Below are positions 31,708 to 42,751 of a stretch of 64,000 nt of DNA, piece by piece (position 1 is the first letter of the stretch; every line of letters starts with the position of its first letter). Location of the stretch: the NCBI RefSeq assembly GCF_003086355.1, contig NZ_CP031733.1, positions 1 through 64,000 of the forward strand. Reading direction: 5' to 3'. The stretch comes from Streptococcus chenjunshii. GTDB taxonomy: Bacteria > Bacillota > Bacilli > Lactobacillales > Streptococcaceae. The notes under the pieces were generated by a model. It ran no database searches and was not told where the DNA came from. It saw only the letters and a program-made list of their open reading frames with translations. Both the position numbers and the translations under genes were made by a program.

Positions 31708-32883
31708 GTGGATTTAACAAAACGGATGAATAAGAATTTGGATAAGATAGAAGTTTCGTTGATTCGTCAATTTGATCAATCTATTTCTGATGTACCCGGA
31801 ATAATGAAATTAACCTTGGGAGAGCCTGATTTTGCAACACCCGAGCATGTCAAAGAAGCTGCAAAAAGAGCTATTGATGCTAATCAGTCTCATTATACGG
31901 GAATGAGCGGTTTGCTTGAGCTGCGTCAGGCTGCAGCAGATTTTGTAAAGGAAAAGTACGGTCTGACTTACCATCCTGAAGACGAAATTTTGGTTACTGT
32001 CGGAGCAACTGAAGCACTGTCTGCAACTCTGACAGCTATTTTAGAACCGGGAGATACTGTGCTGCTTCCTGCTCCGGCCTATCCGGGCTATGAGCCGATT
32101 GTTAATCTGGTAGGAGCTGAAATTGTTGAAATTGACACAACAGCTAATGATTTTGTTTTGACACCAGAAATGCTGGAAAAGGCAATCCTTGAGCAAGGAG
32201 AGAAACTTAAGGCTGTTTTGCTTAACTATCCTGCCAATCCTACCGGTGTGACATATTCACGTGAGCAGATTAAAGCTCTGGCAGAGGTATTGAAGAAATA
32301 TGAAATATTTGTAGTCAGCGACGAAGTCTATTCGGAATTAACCTATAATGAAGAAACGCATGTTTCAATTGCGGAATACCTGCCGGAACAAACCATTTTG
32401 ATTAACGGTCTGTCAAAATCTCATGCGATGACTGGATGGCGTATCGGCTTCATTTTTGCTTCGGCGGTTTTAACAGCACAATTAATTAAGAGCCATCAGT
32501 ATTTAGTGACAGCTGCGGCAACTTCGGCACAGTTTGCGGCGATTGAAGCCTTATCTGCCGGCAAAGATGATGCTTTTATTATGAAGCAGGAATATATAAA
32601 ACGCCGTGATTTTATTATTGAGAAAATGTCAGCGCTTGGATTTAAAATTATTAAACCTGATGGCGCTTTCTACATTTTTGCTAAAATTCCCGCAGGTTAT
32701 GAACAAGATTCCTTTAAATTCTGTCAGGCTTTTGCGCGTGAAAAGGCAGTTGCTTTTATCCCTGGAGTAGCTTTTGGCAAGTATGGGCAAGGATATGTGC
32801 GTCTGTCCTATGCGGCCAGTATAGAAACAATCAGCACTGCTATGAATCGTTTGGAAGAATTTATGGAAGAACATGCAGACTAA
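31708..32883 (+). CDS. araT: Aromatic amino acid aminotransferase (class I/II, AraT)
   Basis: PLP-dependent aminotransferase (391 aa). The N-terminus [20 protein letters not shown] and the substrate-binding region [20 protein letters not shown] match streptococcal AraT. The Schiff-base lysine is Lys237 in [16 protein letters not shown]. The GTG at 31708 was chosen because GAGGTGAG lies upstream and the homologous start is MDLTKR; the frame is open back to 31669. The end overlaps recO by 11 bases. Confidence 0.9.
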   Translation: MDLTKRMNKNLDKIEVSLIRQFDQSISDVPGIMKLTLGEPDFATPEHVKEAAKRAIDANQSHYTGMSGLLELRQAAADFVKEKYGLTYHPEDEILVTVGATEALSATLTAILEPGDTVLLPAPAYPGYEPIVNLVGAEIVEIDTTANDFVLTPEMLEKAILEQGEKLKAVLLNYPANPTGVTYSREQIKALAEVLKKYEIFVVSDEVYSELTYNEETHVSIAEYLPEQTILINGLSKSHAMTGWRIGFIFASAVLTAQLIKSHQYLVTAAATSAQFAAIEALSAGKDDAFIMKQEYIKRRDFIIEKMSALGFKIIKPDGAFYIFAKIPAGYEQDSFKFCQAFAREKAVAFIPGVAFGKYGQGYVRLSYAASIETISTAMNRLEEFMEEHAD

Positions 32884-33637
32884 AGAAACTAAGGGGCTTG
32901 TCCTTTACAGCCGTAATTACCGCGAAGATGATAAGCTGGTTAAAATTTTTACTGAGACAGATGGGAAGCGCATGTTTTTTATAAGGCATGCTGGGCAATC
33001 AAAGATAACTTCTGTTATTCAGCCTTTAACGGCTGCAGATTTCATAGTGAAAATCAATGATAAGGGCTTGTCTTACATTGGAGATTATAAGGAAGCAGAA
33101 TTTTATAAAACTGTCAATGAGGATTTATTTATCCTTGCTTATGCTTCATATGTAGCTGCTCTGGCAGATGCAGCAATTGCCGACAATACTGCTGATCCGC
33201 AGCTCTTTACTTTTCTGAAAAAGACGCTAGAATTGATGGATAAAGGGCTTGATTATGAAATTTTAACTAATATTTTTGAACTTCAGGTTTTGGAGCGTTT
33301 TGGGGTCGGTCTGAATTTCCATGAATGTACTTTCTGCCACAGAGTCGGTCTGCCTTTTGACTTTTCTTATAAATTTTCCGGTTTGCTCTGTCCGGATCAT
33401 TATATAGAAGATGTTCACCGCAAACATCTGGATCCGAATGTTATTTATCTTTTAGACCGTTTTCAAAATGTTTCCTTTGAAGAACTGCAAAGTATTTCAG
33501 TTAAACCAGCAATGAAACAGCAAATTCGTCAATTCTTAGATGACATTTATGATAACTATGTGGGTATCCATCTTAAGAGCAAGAAATTTATTGATAACTT
33601 GGACAAATGGGGCGGTGTAATGAGAAACAAACCGTGA
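32873..33637 (+). CDS. recO: DNA repair protein RecO
   Basis: Recombination mediator (254 aa) that loads RecA with RecR. The N-terminal OB fold begins [21 protein letters not shown], and the helical C-terminal half contains the zinc-binding cysteines [13 protein letters not shown]...LLCPDH. The start lies inside the end of araT. Length is normal. Confidence 0.95.
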   Translation: MQTKETKGLVLYSRNYREDDKLVKIFTETDGKRMFFIRHAGQSKITSVIQPLTAADFIVKINDKGLSYIGDYKEAEFYKTVNEDLFILAYASYVAALADAAIADNTADPQLFTFLKKTLELMDKGLDYEILTNIFELQVLERFGVGLNFHECTFCHRVGLPFDFSYKFSGLLCPDHYIEDVHRKHLDPNVIYLLDRFQNVSFEELQSISVKPAMKQQIRQFLDDIYDNYVGIHLKSKKFIDNLDKWGGVMRNKP

Positions 33638-33741
33638 GTTAGATGACTGCTAGAGTTTATACAGCAAAATAAAAGAGGATTAGCGGTCTTTTATTCGCCT
33701 TCTTAAAACCGCTGTTTGTTCAAATTTTACATTTGCAGATG

Positions 33742-33773
33742 GCACTGAAATTTTTGCGAATTAGTGCTATAAT
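33742..33773 (+). promoter_or_regulatory. plsX promoter with inverted repeat
   Basis: TATAAT at 33768-33773. Just upstream GCACT...AATT (33742-33752) mirrors AATTAGTGC (33759-33767) with a GA bulge. It could be an operator; it does not match the FabT site I know. Confidence 0.4.
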
Positions 33774-33811
33774 AAGAAAACATTGAAACAGCATGTGAGA
33801 GGAATTTATTA

Positions 33812-34810
33812 ATGAAAAAGATAGCTGTAGATGCAATGGGCGGCGATAATGCGCCTCAAGCTATTGTTGAAGGTGTTAATCAGGCCTTAGCCGAATTTGA
33901 AGATATTGAGATTGAACTTTACGGGGATGAAACAAAAATAAGAGAATATTTGACAGTTTCTGAGCGCGTAACGATCAAGCATACAGATGAAAAAATTGAC
34001 TCTGATGATGAGCCTGCTAAAGCCGTTCGGCGCAAGAAAAAGGCCAGCATGGTGCTCGGCGCGCAGGCTGTTAAACAAAAGGAAGCTCAGGCACTGATTT
34101 CTGCAGGCAATACGGGTGCATTATTGGCAGCGGGGCTTTTTGTCGTAGGCCGTATCAAGGGGATTGACCGGCCGGGCTTAATGTCTACTCTGCCAACTGT
34201 TGACGGTAGTGGGTTTGATATGCTGGATCTTGGTGCCAATGCTGAAAATACAGCTCATCATCTGCATCAGTATGCTGTTCTAGGCTCTTTTTATGCAGAG
34301 AATGTGCGTGGTCTTGCTAGGCCTCGCGTCGGTCTGCTCAACAATGGAACAGAAGATACCAAGGGGGATCCTTTGCGCAAAGAGGCTTATAGTCTTTTAG
34401 CAGCTGACGCGTCCCTTAATTTTGTTGGAAATATTGAAGCACGGGAGTTAATGAACGGTGCAGCAGATGTCGTTGTGGCAGATGGTTTTACAGGGAATGC
34501 TGTTCTTAAAACGATGGAAGGAACCGGGATGAGCATCGTGGAAGTCCTCAAATCGGCGATTAAGACCGGCGGGGCTAAAGCAAAGTTAGGCGCTTTTTTC
34601 CTGAAAGACAGTCTTTATAATTTGCGCGATCTTATGGATTATTCAAGTGCGGGCGGCGCTGTTCTTTTTGGACTTAAAGCACCGGTGGTTAAATGCCATG
34701 GTTCAAGTGATGCTAAATCGGTCTATTATACAATCAAACAGGTACGCACCATGTTAGAAACGGATGTTATCAGCCAACTGACAGAAGTATTTGCATCAGA
34801 GGAAGAGTAG
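33812..34810 (+). CDS. plsX: Phosphate acyltransferase PlsX
   Basis: Converts acyl-ACP to acyl-phosphate for PlsY in phospholipid synthesis (332 aa). The family start [19 protein letters not shown], then [30 protein letters not shown] and [16 protein letters not shown] are all present. AGAGGAA precedes the ATG. It is followed 15 bases later by an acyl carrier protein gene. Confidence 0.97.
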   Translation: MKKIAVDAMGGDNAPQAIVEGVNQALAEFEDIEIELYGDETKIREYLTVSERVTIKHTDEKIDSDDEPAKAVRRKKKASMVLGAQAVKQKEAQALISAGNTGALLAAGLFVVGRIKGIDRPGLMSTLPTVDGSGFDMLDLGANAENTAHHLHQYAVLGSFYAENVRGLARPRVGLLNNGTEDTKGDPLRKEAYSLLAADASLNFVGNIEARELMNGAADVVVADGFTGNAVLKTMEGTGMSIVEVLKSAIKTGGAKAKLGAFFLKDSLYNLRDLMDYSSAGGAVLFGLKAPVVKCHGSSDAKSVYYTIKQVRTMLETDVISQLTEVFASEEE

Positions 34811-34825
34811 AGGGAGATTGCGGCT

Positions 34826-35071
34826 GTGGTGACCAAAGAAGAAATTTTTGACAAAATAAGCAAGATGCTGGCAGAACAAATGCATCGAGGGGATTTAGAT
34901 ATCAGTCCAGAAACGTCTTTGCAGGACGATTTAGGGGTCGATTCAATCGGCTTGATGGAGTTTGTGATCAATCTGGAAGATGAGTTTCATTTAGATATCC
35001 CCGATGAGGCTATTGAAGAAATAGAATCCATGGGTGAGATGGCAGACTATCTTTATCAGAAACTTGCTTAA
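34826..35071 (+). CDS. acpP: Acyl carrier protein
   Basis: Carrier protein (81 aa) with the phosphopantetheine serine in GVDSIGLMEF (Ser40) and the acidic helices typical of ACPs. It starts at one of two adjacent GTGs (34826 or 34829) with AGGGAG upstream. This is the copy next to plsX; streptococci usually have a second one in the fab cluster, so a role with phospholipid synthesis is likely. Confidence 0.93.
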   Translation: MVTKEEIFDKISKMLAEQMHRGDLDISPETSLQDDLGVDSIGLMEFVINLEDEFHLDIPDEAIEEIESMGEMADYLYQKLA

Positions 35072-35076
35072 TCTAT

Positions 35077-35109
35077 AAAACGTTCGTTAAAAGCGGACGT
35101 TTTTATTTT
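35077..35109 (+). terminator. Rho-independent terminator after acpP
   Basis: AAAACGTTCG and CGGACGTTTT pair with one G-T and end in a T-run. Confidence 0.82.
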
Positions 35110-35135
35110 TGTTATGATTTAAAGTTTGTGAAGCG

Positions 35136-35164
35136 TTGAAATTTAAATTTTCTTGTGTTAAAAT
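35136..35164 (+). promoter_or_regulatory. purC promoter
   Basis: TTGAAA (35136-35141), 17-bp spacer, TAAAAT (35159-35164), about 30 bases before the purC start. I do not see a clear PurBox beside it. Confidence 0.6.
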
Positions 35165-35197
35165 TTAGTAAAACAAGGGTGAAAGGCGAACGAAAAA

Positions 35198-35908
35198 ATG
35201 TCACGCAAACTGATTTATACGGGAAAAGCTAAGGATATCTATATAAGTTCAGAAGATGAGGATATGATTGTCTCGGTCTATAAAGATCAGGCCACTATGC
35301 TAAATGGAGCTCGCAAAGAGACCGTTGCAGGAAAAGGGGCTTTAAATAATCAAATCTCATCTTTAATTTTTGAAAAACTGAATGCAGCGGGAATTCAGAC
35401 GCATTTCATCAAACAGCTGTCAAAAAACGAACAATTGAATAAAAAAGTGACTATTATCCCTTTGGAAGTTGTTTTGCGCAATGTAGCTGCAGGGTCGTTT
35501 TCTAAGCGTTTTGGTATAGAGGAGGGAATTGAGCTTGAGAGGCCGATTCTTGAATTTTACTACAAAAATGATGACCTTGATGATCCTTTTATCAACGATG
35601 AACACGTTCTGTTTTTAGATATTGCGGATACAGATGAAATTGCTTATCTAAAAAAAGAAACGCGCCGTATTAATAATTTGCTGAAAAAATGGTTCGAGCA
35701 AATCGGACTGACCTTGATTGATTTTAAGCTTGAGTTTGGGAAAGATGCTGACGGCCGCATCATTTTAGCCGATGAATTTTCACCTGACAACTGCCGGCTT
35801 TGGGATGCTCAGGGACATCATATGGATAAAGACGTTTTTCGCCGGGATCTTGGGAGTTTAACAGATGTCTATGAAACGGTATTGGAAAGGTTGCAAAAAT
35901 TAACCTAA
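35198..35908 (+). CDS. purC: SAICAR synthetase (phosphoribosylaminoimidazole-succinocarboxamide synthase)
   Basis: Joins CAIR and aspartate using ATP (236 aa). It shows [12 protein letters not shown] at the N-terminus, the family signature [34 protein letters not shown] and SPDNCRLWD. Length is normal. First gene of the pur series in this window. Confidence 0.97.
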   Translation: MSRKLIYTGKAKDIYISSEDEDMIVSVYKDQATMLNGARKETVAGKGALNNQISSLIFEKLNAAGIQTHFIKQLSKNEQLNKKVTIIPLEVVLRNVAAGSFSKRFGIEEGIELERPILEFYYKNDDLDDPFINDEHVLFLDIADTDEIAYLKKETRRINNLLKKWFEQIGLTLIDFKLEFGKDADGRIILADEFSPDNCRLWDAQGHHMDKDVFRRDLGSLTDVYETVLERLQKLT

Positions 35909-36161
35909 TTGTCGGTAAATCTAAGAAAGATATGCCGGCAAAGTGCTACAGACAGCAGCACAGAAGTGGTACACAGGCAGCTGAGACACCTAAAAATGGC
36001 ACGATAGTAAGTTTTACTGTTTCTTGTTGCTAGTTTGTTTTTAGATTTTTAATTGAAAGGAGACAGAGTCTGCCCGGAAAGTATCAAAAGGCAGGAAATT
36101 TCTGGATTGTCAGAATTTCTTTACTGTCAGAAGCTTTCTGATTGGATTTAGTAGCTTAAGG
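35909..36161 (+). other. purC-purL intergenic leader
   Basis: No gene is seen. Directly after purC, GTCGG...ATCT pairs with AGAT...CCGGC (about 35911-35939), a weak hairpin without a T-run. A sequence like a ribosome binding site, GAAAGGAGA, at about 36055 is not followed by a start codon. Confidence 0.35.
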
Positions 36162-39100
36162 ATGGATAAACGGATTTTTGTTGAGAAAAAAAGAGATTTT
36201 CAGGTAAAAGCGCAGTCACTTAACAAAGAATTAACCCATAATCTGCAGTTGAAAACCCTGTCAGATCTGCGAATCGTGCAGATTTATGATGTCTTTGATT
36301 TAGCAGAAGAACTGTTTGAGCCTGCAGAGAAACATATTTTTTCTGAACAGGTCACAGATAATGTCTTGACTGAGAATGATATAGCTGATGAGTTGCCGCA
36401 TTATGCTTTTTTTGCGATTGAAGCTCTGCCCGGCCAGTTTGACCAGCGTGCGGCTTCAGCGCAGGAAGCCTTGCTGCTGCTTGGAAGTTCAAATAAGGTG
36501 AAGATACAGACGGCTCAGCTTTATTTGGTTAACAAAGATATCAACAGCGCAGAGCTGGAGACGGTGAAAAACTATTTGCTTAATCCTGTGGATTCTCGTT
36601 TTAAAGATATTACAGCAGGTATCGTTCATCATAACTTTTCAGAATCTGATAAGACGATTCCAACCCTAGATTTTTTTGAGACTTACACAGCCGAAGATTT
36701 TGCCGATTATAAAGTTGAGCAGGGCTTGGCTATGGAAGTGGACGATCTCCTTTTTATTCAGGATTATTTTAAATCAATCGGCCGCCCGCCAACCGAAACG
36801 GAGCTGAGAGTTTTGGATACCTATTGGTCAGATCACTGCCGCCATACAACTTTTGAAACAGAGCTCAGGCATATTGATTTTTCGGCTTCGTCTTTCAAGG
36901 AGCAGCTGCAGGCGACTTACGATAAGTATATCAGCATGCGGGATGAGCTGGGACGGTCTGATAAACCGCAGACTCTTATGGATATGGCGACTGTTTTTGG
37001 CCGTTATGAGCGTGCGAATGGACGCTTGGATGATATGGAAGTATCTGAAGAAATCAACGCCTGTTCAGTTGAAATTACAGTAGAAGTTGACGGTCAAAAA
37101 GAGCCCTGGCTTCTTATGTTTAAAAATGAAACACACAATCATCCAACAGAAATTGAGCCTTTTGGCGGAGCTGCGACCTGCATTGGCGGAGCTATTCGTG
37201 ACCCTTTATCCGGCCGTTCTTATGTTTATCAGGCTATGCGAATTTCTGGTGCCGGCAATATTACCGCTCCTATCGCTGCCACACGTGCTGGGAAATTACC
37301 TCAGCAGGTCATTTCAAAAGCCGCAGCACAGGGATATTCTTCATATGGAAACCAAATCGGTTTGGCGACAACCTATGTAAAGGAATATTTCCATCCGGGT
37401 TTTACGGCTAAACGTATGGAACTAGGGGCTGTTGTTGGTGCAGCTCCTAAAGATAATGTTGTCCGAGAAAAACCACAGCCAGGTGATTTTGTTATTCTTT
37501 TGGGCGGAAGAACCGGACGTGATGGTATCGGCGGGGCAACAGGCTCATCTAAGGTTCAGACAGTTGAAACTGTTGAAAAAGCAGGTGCTGAGGTTCAAAA
37601 AGGGAATGCTGCTGAAGAGCGCAAGATTCAGCGTCTTTTCCGTAAGAAGAGTGTTACCCGCCTCATAAAGAAATCGAATGATTTTGGTGCCGGCGGTGTT
37701 TGTGTAGCGATTGGAGAGCTTGCTGACGGCCTTGAAATCGATCTTAATAAGATTCCTCTTAAGTACCAAGGTCTCAATGGTACGGAAATTGCGATTTCAG
37801 AATCGCAAGAACGTATGTCAGTAGTGATTCGCCCTGAGGATACAGAGCAATTTATTGCAGAATGCAGGAAAGAGAGTATAGAGGCTGCAGCAGTAGCAAG
37901 GGTTACTGAAAAACCAAATCTTGTCATGACTTGGAACGGGCAGATAATTGTTGATATTGAACGGAGTTTTCTTGACAGCAACGGTGTCCGTGCAGCTGTT
38001 GATGCGAAGGTTGTTGACAGTATAGCGGATTTGCCAGGGCAGCGTACCACTGCAGCAGAAACACTTGAGTCGGATACCGTTAAACTTCTTTCCGATCTTA
38101 ACCACAGCAGCCAAAAGGGACTGCAAACGATTTTTGATTCTTCTGTCGGCCGATCCACGGTCAATCAGCCGATTGGCGGCCGTTATCAGATAACGCCGGC
38201 AGAAAGTTCTGTCCAAAAGTTACCTGTTCAGCATGGTGTAACAAATACCGCTTCAGTTATGGCACAGGGCTTCAACCCTTATATTGCCGAATGGTCTCCC
38301 TATCATGGTGCAGCTTATGCTATTGTTGAAGCCGCAGCACGTTTGGCAGCGACGGGAGCAGATTGGTCTAAGGCACGTTTTTCTTATCAGGAGTATTTCC
38401 AGCGGATGGATAAACAGCCTGATCGTTTCGGACAGCCAGTTTCGGCCCTTTTAGGGGCTATTGAGGCTCAAATCCAGCTCGGATTGCCTGCAATTGGCGG
38501 CAAGGATTCTATGTCCGGAACGTTTGAGGAACTGACAGTCCCACCGACTCTTGTCGCTTTTGGTGTGACGACAGCAGATATTCGTAAGGTTCTCTCACCT
38601 GAGTTTAAAGCGGCTGGTGAATATATTTATTATCTTCCAGGACAGGCTATTTCAGAAGTTATCGATTTTGACCTTATTAAGGCTAATTTTGCCAAATTTG
38701 AAGCTATTCAGGCGGCTCACAAAGTGACTTCTGCTTCAGCGGTCAAGTACGGGGGTGTTATTGAAAGTCTTGCTTTAGCAAGTTTTGGGAACCGTATCGG
38801 TGTTTTTGTTGAGATAGAAGACTTGGAACACAGTTTAGCAGCACAGCTGGGCGGTTTTATCTTTACTTCCAGTGAAGAGATTGCTGATGCTGTTAAAATT
38901 GGGAAGACAAGTCAGGAGTTTGCGCTGACTGTCAATGGTGTCCATTTGGCTGGAAAAGTCTTACTTGATGCGTTTGAAAAAACTTTAGAGGGTATTTACC
39001 CTACAGAATTTGTCCAGAGCAGTGAATGTAAAGAAGTTCCGGCTGTTCTTAAAAATGTACCGATGCAGGCTAAAGAAAAAAAGAAGCGGCCGCTGGTCTA

Positions 39101-39887
39101 TATTCCAGTCTTTCCCGGGACTAACTCCGAGTATGATTCAGCTAAAGCTTTTGAACAAGAAGGCGCTGAGGTTCGCTTAGTGCCATTTGTAACACTTGAT
39201 GAGCAGGCTATTGAGCAATCAGTTGCTCTGATGGCAGATAATATTGAAGAAGCCGATATTATTTTCCTGGCCGGCGGTTTTTCAGCTGCTGATGAACCGG
39301 ATGGTTCAGCAAAATTTATTGTCACTATTTTACTTAATGAAAAAGTTCGTTCAGCGATTGAACGTTTCATTGATCGCGGCGGCCTCATTATCGGCATCTG
39401 CAACGGCTTCCAAGCCCTTGTTAAATCTGGCCTTTTACCTTATGGCAGCTTTGAAGCTGCGACTGAAAATTCGCCGACCCTCTTTTATAACGATGCCAAT
39501 CAGCACGTAGCTAAGATGGTGGAAACGCGGATTGTCAATACCAATTCACCTTGGCTGGCCGGTGTTGAGATTGGTGATATTCATGCTGTTCCGGTTTCTC
39601 ATGGTGAAGGTAAATTTGTGGTGACGGCGGAAGAATTTGAAGAGCTTCGGGATAACGGTCAAATCTGGAGCCAGTATGCTGACTTTGAAGGCAAGCCAAG
39701 TATGGATTCTAAGTACAATCCTAATGGTTCTTTATACGCTATTGAAGGCATCAGCAGCAAAAACGGCCAAATCATTGGGAAAATGGGACATTCTGAGCGT
39801 TATGAAGAGGGGCTTTTCCAAAATATTCCCGGCAATAAAGAGCAGAGCCTCTTTGCTTCTGCCGTTAAATATTTCACGGGGAAATAG
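36162..39887 (+). CDS. purL: Phosphoribosylformylglycinamidine synthase, single-chain
   Basis: One long chain (1241 aa) does the whole FGAR-to-FGAM step. Its N-terminal and central parts are the synthetase halves (DTYWSDHCRHTTFETE, FKNETHNHPTEIEPFGGAAT, GGKDSMSGTFEE). The C-terminus is a glutamine amidotransferase with Cys1080 in GICNGFQ and the SHGEG motif (His about 1147, Glu about 1149). This is the fused PurL-PurQ type, so no separate purQ or purS is needed. The ribosome binding site is weak (AAGG next to the ATG). Confidence 0.97.
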   Translation: MDKRIFVEKKRDFQVKAQSLNKELTHNLQLKTLSDLRIVQIYDVFDLAEELFEPAEKHIFSEQVTDNVLTENDIADELPHYAFFAIEALPGQFDQRAASAQEALLLLGSSNKVKIQTAQLYLVNKDINSAELETVKNYLLNPVDSRFKDITAGIVHHNFSESDKTIPTLDFFETYTAEDFADYKVEQGLAMEVDDLLFIQDYFKSIGRPPTETELRVLDTYWSDHCRHTTFETELRHIDFSASSFKEQLQATYDKYISMRDELGRSDKPQTLMDMATVFGRYERANGRLDDMEVSEEINACSVEITVEVDGQKEPWLLMFKNETHNHPTEIEPFGGAATCIGGAIRDPLSGRSYVYQAMRISGAGNITAPIAATRAGKLPQQVISKAAAQGYSSYGNQIGLATTYVKEYFHPGFTAKRMELGAVVGAAPKDNVVREKPQPGDFVILLGGRTGRDGIGGATGSSKVQTVETVEKAGAEVQKGNAAEERKIQRLFRKKSVTRLIKKSNDFGAGGVCVAIGELADGLEIDLNKIPLKYQGLNGTEIAISESQERMSVVIRPEDTEQFIAECRKESIEAAAVARVTEKPNLVMTWNGQIIVDIERSFLDSNGVRAAVDAKVVDSIADLPGQRTTAAETLESDTVKLLSDLNHSSQKGLQTIFDSSVGRSTVNQPIGGRYQITPAESSVQKLPVQHGVTNTASVMAQGFNPYIAEWSPYHGAAYAIVEAAARLAATGADWSKARFSYQEYFQRMDKQPDRFGQPVSALLGAIEAQIQLGLPAIGGKDSMSGTFEELTVPPTLVAFGVTTADIRKVLSPEFKAAGEYIYYLPGQAISEVIDFDLIKANFAKFEAIQAAHKVTSASAVKYGGVIESLALASFGNRIGVFVEIEDLEHSLAAQLGGFIFTSSEEIADAVKIGKTSQEFALTVNGVHLAGKVLLDAFEKTLEGIYPTEFVQSSECKEVPAVLKNVPMQAKEKKKRPLVYIPVFPGTNSEYDSAKAFEQEGAEVRLVPFVTLDEQAIEQSVALMADNIEEADIIFLAGGFSAADEPDGSAKFIVTILLNEKVRSAIERFIDRGGLIIGICNGFQALVKSGLLPYGSFEAATENSPTLFYNDANQHVAKMVETRIVNTNSPWLAGVEIGDIHAVPVSHGEGKFVVTAEEFEELRDNGQIWSQYADFEGKPSMDSKYNPNGSLYAIEGISSKNGQIIGKMGHSERYEEGLFQNIPGNKEQSLFASAVKYFTGK

Positions 39888-40100
39888 GCTTACAGGGAGA
39901 GTTTACAGGCGGTTTTGCCGCAGCAGCGCTTCCTTTGATTCACTACTGAGGGCTTGGAAACATCTTTTTGGCCTTTCAGTTTGTGAATGGAAAGTTTGAT
40001 GCCATGTGGTGAATCTTACAGCCTTTAGAACTGTCTCATTTCCTATCTCTCCTGTTTGGTTTTACAGCAGCAGAAGATGAAAACACGAAAAGGTAAAAAC

Positions 40101-41552
40101 ATGACATATGAAATAAAATCTCTTAATGAAGAATGCGGTATTTTTGGCATTTGGGGTCATCCTCAGGCTGCACAGATAACCTATTTCGGTCTTCATTCCC
40201 TGCAGCACAGAGGTCAGGAAGGAGCAGGCATACTGTCAAATAACCGAGGCAAATTAAATGGCCATCGGGACACTGGTTTACTGTCAGAAGTGTTTAAAAA
40301 TCCAGCTGATCTTGAAAAGCTGGAAGGGACGGCTGCAATTGGGCATGTTCGCTATGCAACGGCCGGGGAAGCTTCCATTGATAATATTCAGCCCTTCCAC
40401 TTTAAGTTTCATGATATGCAGTTTGGTCTTGCCCATAATGGTAATTTGACCAATGCAGTATCTCTTCGCAATGAATTGGAAGATAAGGGAGCGATCTTTT
40501 CTTCCACATCCGATACTGAAATTTTGGCTCACCTTATTCGCCATAGCAAGCAGAAAAACTTTATGGATAAGCTCAAAGAAGCACTTAATGCTGTCAAAGG
40601 CGGTTTTGCCTACCTGCTTATGCTTGAAGATAAGATGATTGCAGCTTTGGACCCGAATGGCTTTCGGCCTGTTTCTGTTGGGAAGATGAAAAACGGGGCC
40701 TGGATTATTTCTTCTGAGACGTGTGCTTTTGAGGTGGTTGGTGCAGAATGGATCCGTGATGTTAAACCGGGCGAAATTGTTGTTGTAGATAGTGACGGGA
40801 TTCGTACGGATTATTTTACAGCAGATACTCAGCTTGCAGTCTGTTCAATGGAATATATTTATTTTGCCCGTCCGGATTCAAATATTCACGGCGTTAATGT
40901 ACATACAGCCCGCAAACGTATGGGGGCTCAGCTAGCGCGTGAATGTAAATATGAGGCTGATATTGTTGTCGGCGTCCCCAACTCTTCTCTTTCAGCTGCT
41001 ATGGGCTTTGCTGAAGTTTCAGGGCTTCCTAATGAAATGGGTCTTATAAAAAATCAGTATACCCAAAGGACTTTTATCCAGCCAACACAGGAACTGCGTG
41101 AACAGGGAGTTCGTATGAAACTGTCTGCGGTGTCCGGTGTTGTCAAAGGGAAGCGTGTGGTCATGGTTGATGATTCTATCGTCCGAGGGACAACTTCACG
41201 CCGAATCGTACAGCTGTTAAAAGAAGCTGGAGCCAAAGAAGTCCATGTTGCCATCGGCAGTCCTCCGCTTGCTTATCCTTGTTTTTACGGAATTGATATT
41301 CAAAGCCGTCGTGAACTGATTGCGGCTAACCATACGGTAGAGGAGATACGGCATATTATTGGTGCAGACAGTTTGACTTATTTGTCCATTGAGGGGCTGA
41401 TTAAGTCTATCGGGCTGGATACCGATGCGCCTAACGGCGGGCTCTGCGTTGCCTACTTTGACGGCCGGTATCCGACACCGCTTTATGACTATGAAGAAAC
41501 TTATCTCAAAAGTCTAGAAGAGAAAACACGTTTCGATAAGGAAAAAGGTTAA
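40101..41552 (+). CDS. purF: Amidophosphoribosyltransferase
   Basis: Commits PRPP to purine synthesis using glutamine (483 aa). A propeptide of 11 residues (MTYEIKSLNEE) precedes Cys12, the nucleophile of the Ntn amidotransferase domain (CGIFGIWGH). The PRPP loop is VVMVDDSIVRGTTSRR. ATG at 40101 with AAAAGG was chosen, since only this start gives the usual short propeptide; the frame is open to 40056. The 213-base gap before it shows no gene. Confidence 0.97.
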   Translation: MTYEIKSLNEECGIFGIWGHPQAAQITYFGLHSLQHRGQEGAGILSNNRGKLNGHRDTGLLSEVFKNPADLEKLEGTAAIGHVRYATAGEASIDNIQPFHFKFHDMQFGLAHNGNLTNAVSLRNELEDKGAIFSSTSDTEILAHLIRHSKQKNFMDKLKEALNAVKGGFAYLLMLEDKMIAALDPNGFRPVSVGKMKNGAWIISSETCAFEVVGAEWIRDVKPGEIVVVDSDGIRTDYFTADTQLAVCSMEYIYFARPDSNIHGVNVHTARKRMGAQLARECKYEADIVVGVPNSSLSAAMGFAEVSGLPNEMGLIKNQYTQRTFIQPTQELREQGVRMKLSAVSGVVKGKRVVMVDDSIVRGTTSRRIVQLLKEAGAKEVHVAIGSPPLAYPCFYGIDIQSRRELIAANHTVEEIRHIIGADSLTYLSIEGLIKSIGLDTDAPNGGLCVAYFDGRYPTPLYDYEETYLKSLEEKTRFDKEKG

Positions 41553-41615
41553 ATGTTTCAGTCTGTTTATTGTTTTCTGCTGAAAGAAAGGGATATTTGG
41601 CAGCAAAGCTTATGC

Positions 41616-41650
41616 TCGGCGGTTAAATGCTGACCGAGAAGCCGCTTTTT
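41616..41650 (+). terminator. Possible attenuator or terminator between purF and purM
   Basis: GGCGG (41618-41622) may pair with CCGC (41642-41645) just before five Ts, and CTCGG/CCGAG form an alternative stem. Weak evidence in a 170-base gap that holds no gene. Confidence 0.3.
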
Positions 41651-41722
41651 GTCCGGCGGGATAAAAACTGAAATTTTGAAAAAGGCAGCAATTCTTTATT
41701 GACACTAAAAAAGGAAAATACT

Positions 41723-42751
41723 ATGACAGAAAAGAATGCATATGCAAAATCAGGTGTAGATGTTGAAGCAGGTTATGAAGTTGTTGAACGTATAAAGAAA
41801 CATGCGGCCCGCACACAACGTGCAGGTGCCACGGGAGCTCTCGGCGGATTTGGCGGTATGTTTGATCTATCACAGTTCAGTGTGAAAGAGCCTGTTCTTA
41901 TTTCGGGGACGGATGGTGTTGGGACAAAGCTAATGCTGGCGATCAAATATAATAAGCATGATACAATCGGTCAAGACTGTGTGGCTATGTGTGTCAATGA
42001 TATCATTGCTGCGGGGGCTGAGCCGCTTTATTTTCTGGATTATATCGCAACTGGTAAAAATAAACCAGAGCAGCTGGAACAAGTTATTGCCGGAGTAGCG
42101 GAAGGCTGCCTGCAGGCGGGCAGTGCTCTCATCGGCGGCGAAACGGCTGAAATGCCTGGTATGTATGGCGAAGATGATTATGATTTAGCCGGTTTTGCAG
42201 TCGGTGTTGCTGAAAAATCGCAAATTATTGACGGCTCTAAAGTTGCTGAAGGTGATGTACTTCTTGGCCTCGCTTCAAGCGGTATCCATTCAAACGGCTA
42301 CTCGCTGGTTCGCCGTGTCTTTGCCGATTATACAGGTGAAGAAGTACTGCCCGAACTTAAAGGAAAAAAACTCAAAGAAGTTCTCCTTGAACCTACCCGT
42401 ATCTATGTGAAAGCGGTGCTGCCGCTTATCAAAGAGGGTCTGGTTAACGGGATTGCCCATATCACAGGCGGCGGTTTCATTGAAAATGTACCGCGTATGT
42501 TTTCGAATGACTTAGCTGCTGAAATCGAAGAAGATAAAATACCGGTTCTTCCAATCTTCGAGGTTCTTGAAAAATACGGTCAAATTAAACATGAAGAAAT
42601 GTTTGAAATTTTCAATATGGGAATCGGTCTTATGCTGGCAGTCAGTCCCAAAAAGGCTGACCGTGTTAAGGAGCTGCTTGACGAACCGGTTTATGAACTT
42701 GGTCGTATTGTCAAAAAAACAGGGACAAGTGTGGTGATTTCTAATGGCTAA
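41723..42751 (+). CDS. purM: Phosphoribosylformylglycinamidine cyclo-ligase (AIR synthetase)
   Basis: Closes the imidazole ring of AIR with ATP (342 aa). Motifs seen are [52 protein letters not shown] and [16 protein letters not shown] at 41723 follows AAAAAGGAAA; an in-frame TTG at 41699 is less likely. It overlaps purN by eight bases. Confidence 0.96.
   Translation: MTEKNAYAKSGVDVEAGYEVVERIKKHAARTQRAGATGALGGFGGMFDLSQFSVKEPVLISGTDGVGTKLMLAIKYNKHDTIGQDCVAMCVNDIIAAGAEPLYFLDYIATGKNKPEQLEQVIAGVAEGCLQAGSALIGGETAEMPGMYGEDDYDLAGFAVGVAEKSQIIDGSKVAEGDVLLGLASSGIHSNGYSLVRRVFADYTGEEVLPELKGKKLKEVLLEPTRIYVKAVLPLIKEGLVNGIAHITGGGFIENVPRMFSNDLAAEIEEDKIPVLPIFEVLEKYGQIKHEEMFEIFNMGIGLMLAVSPKKADRVKELLDEPVYELGRIVKKTGTSVVISNG

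Noticed and set aside
35077..35190. PurBox upstream of purC
   Set aside because: Only CGAAC-like fragments occur, inside the acpP terminator and next to the start codon; none fits AWWWCCGAACWWT well enough.
39637..39999. Frame of 120 codons over the purL end
   Set aside because: Out-of-frame shadow of purL without ribosome binding site; the purL frame is clearly the coding one.
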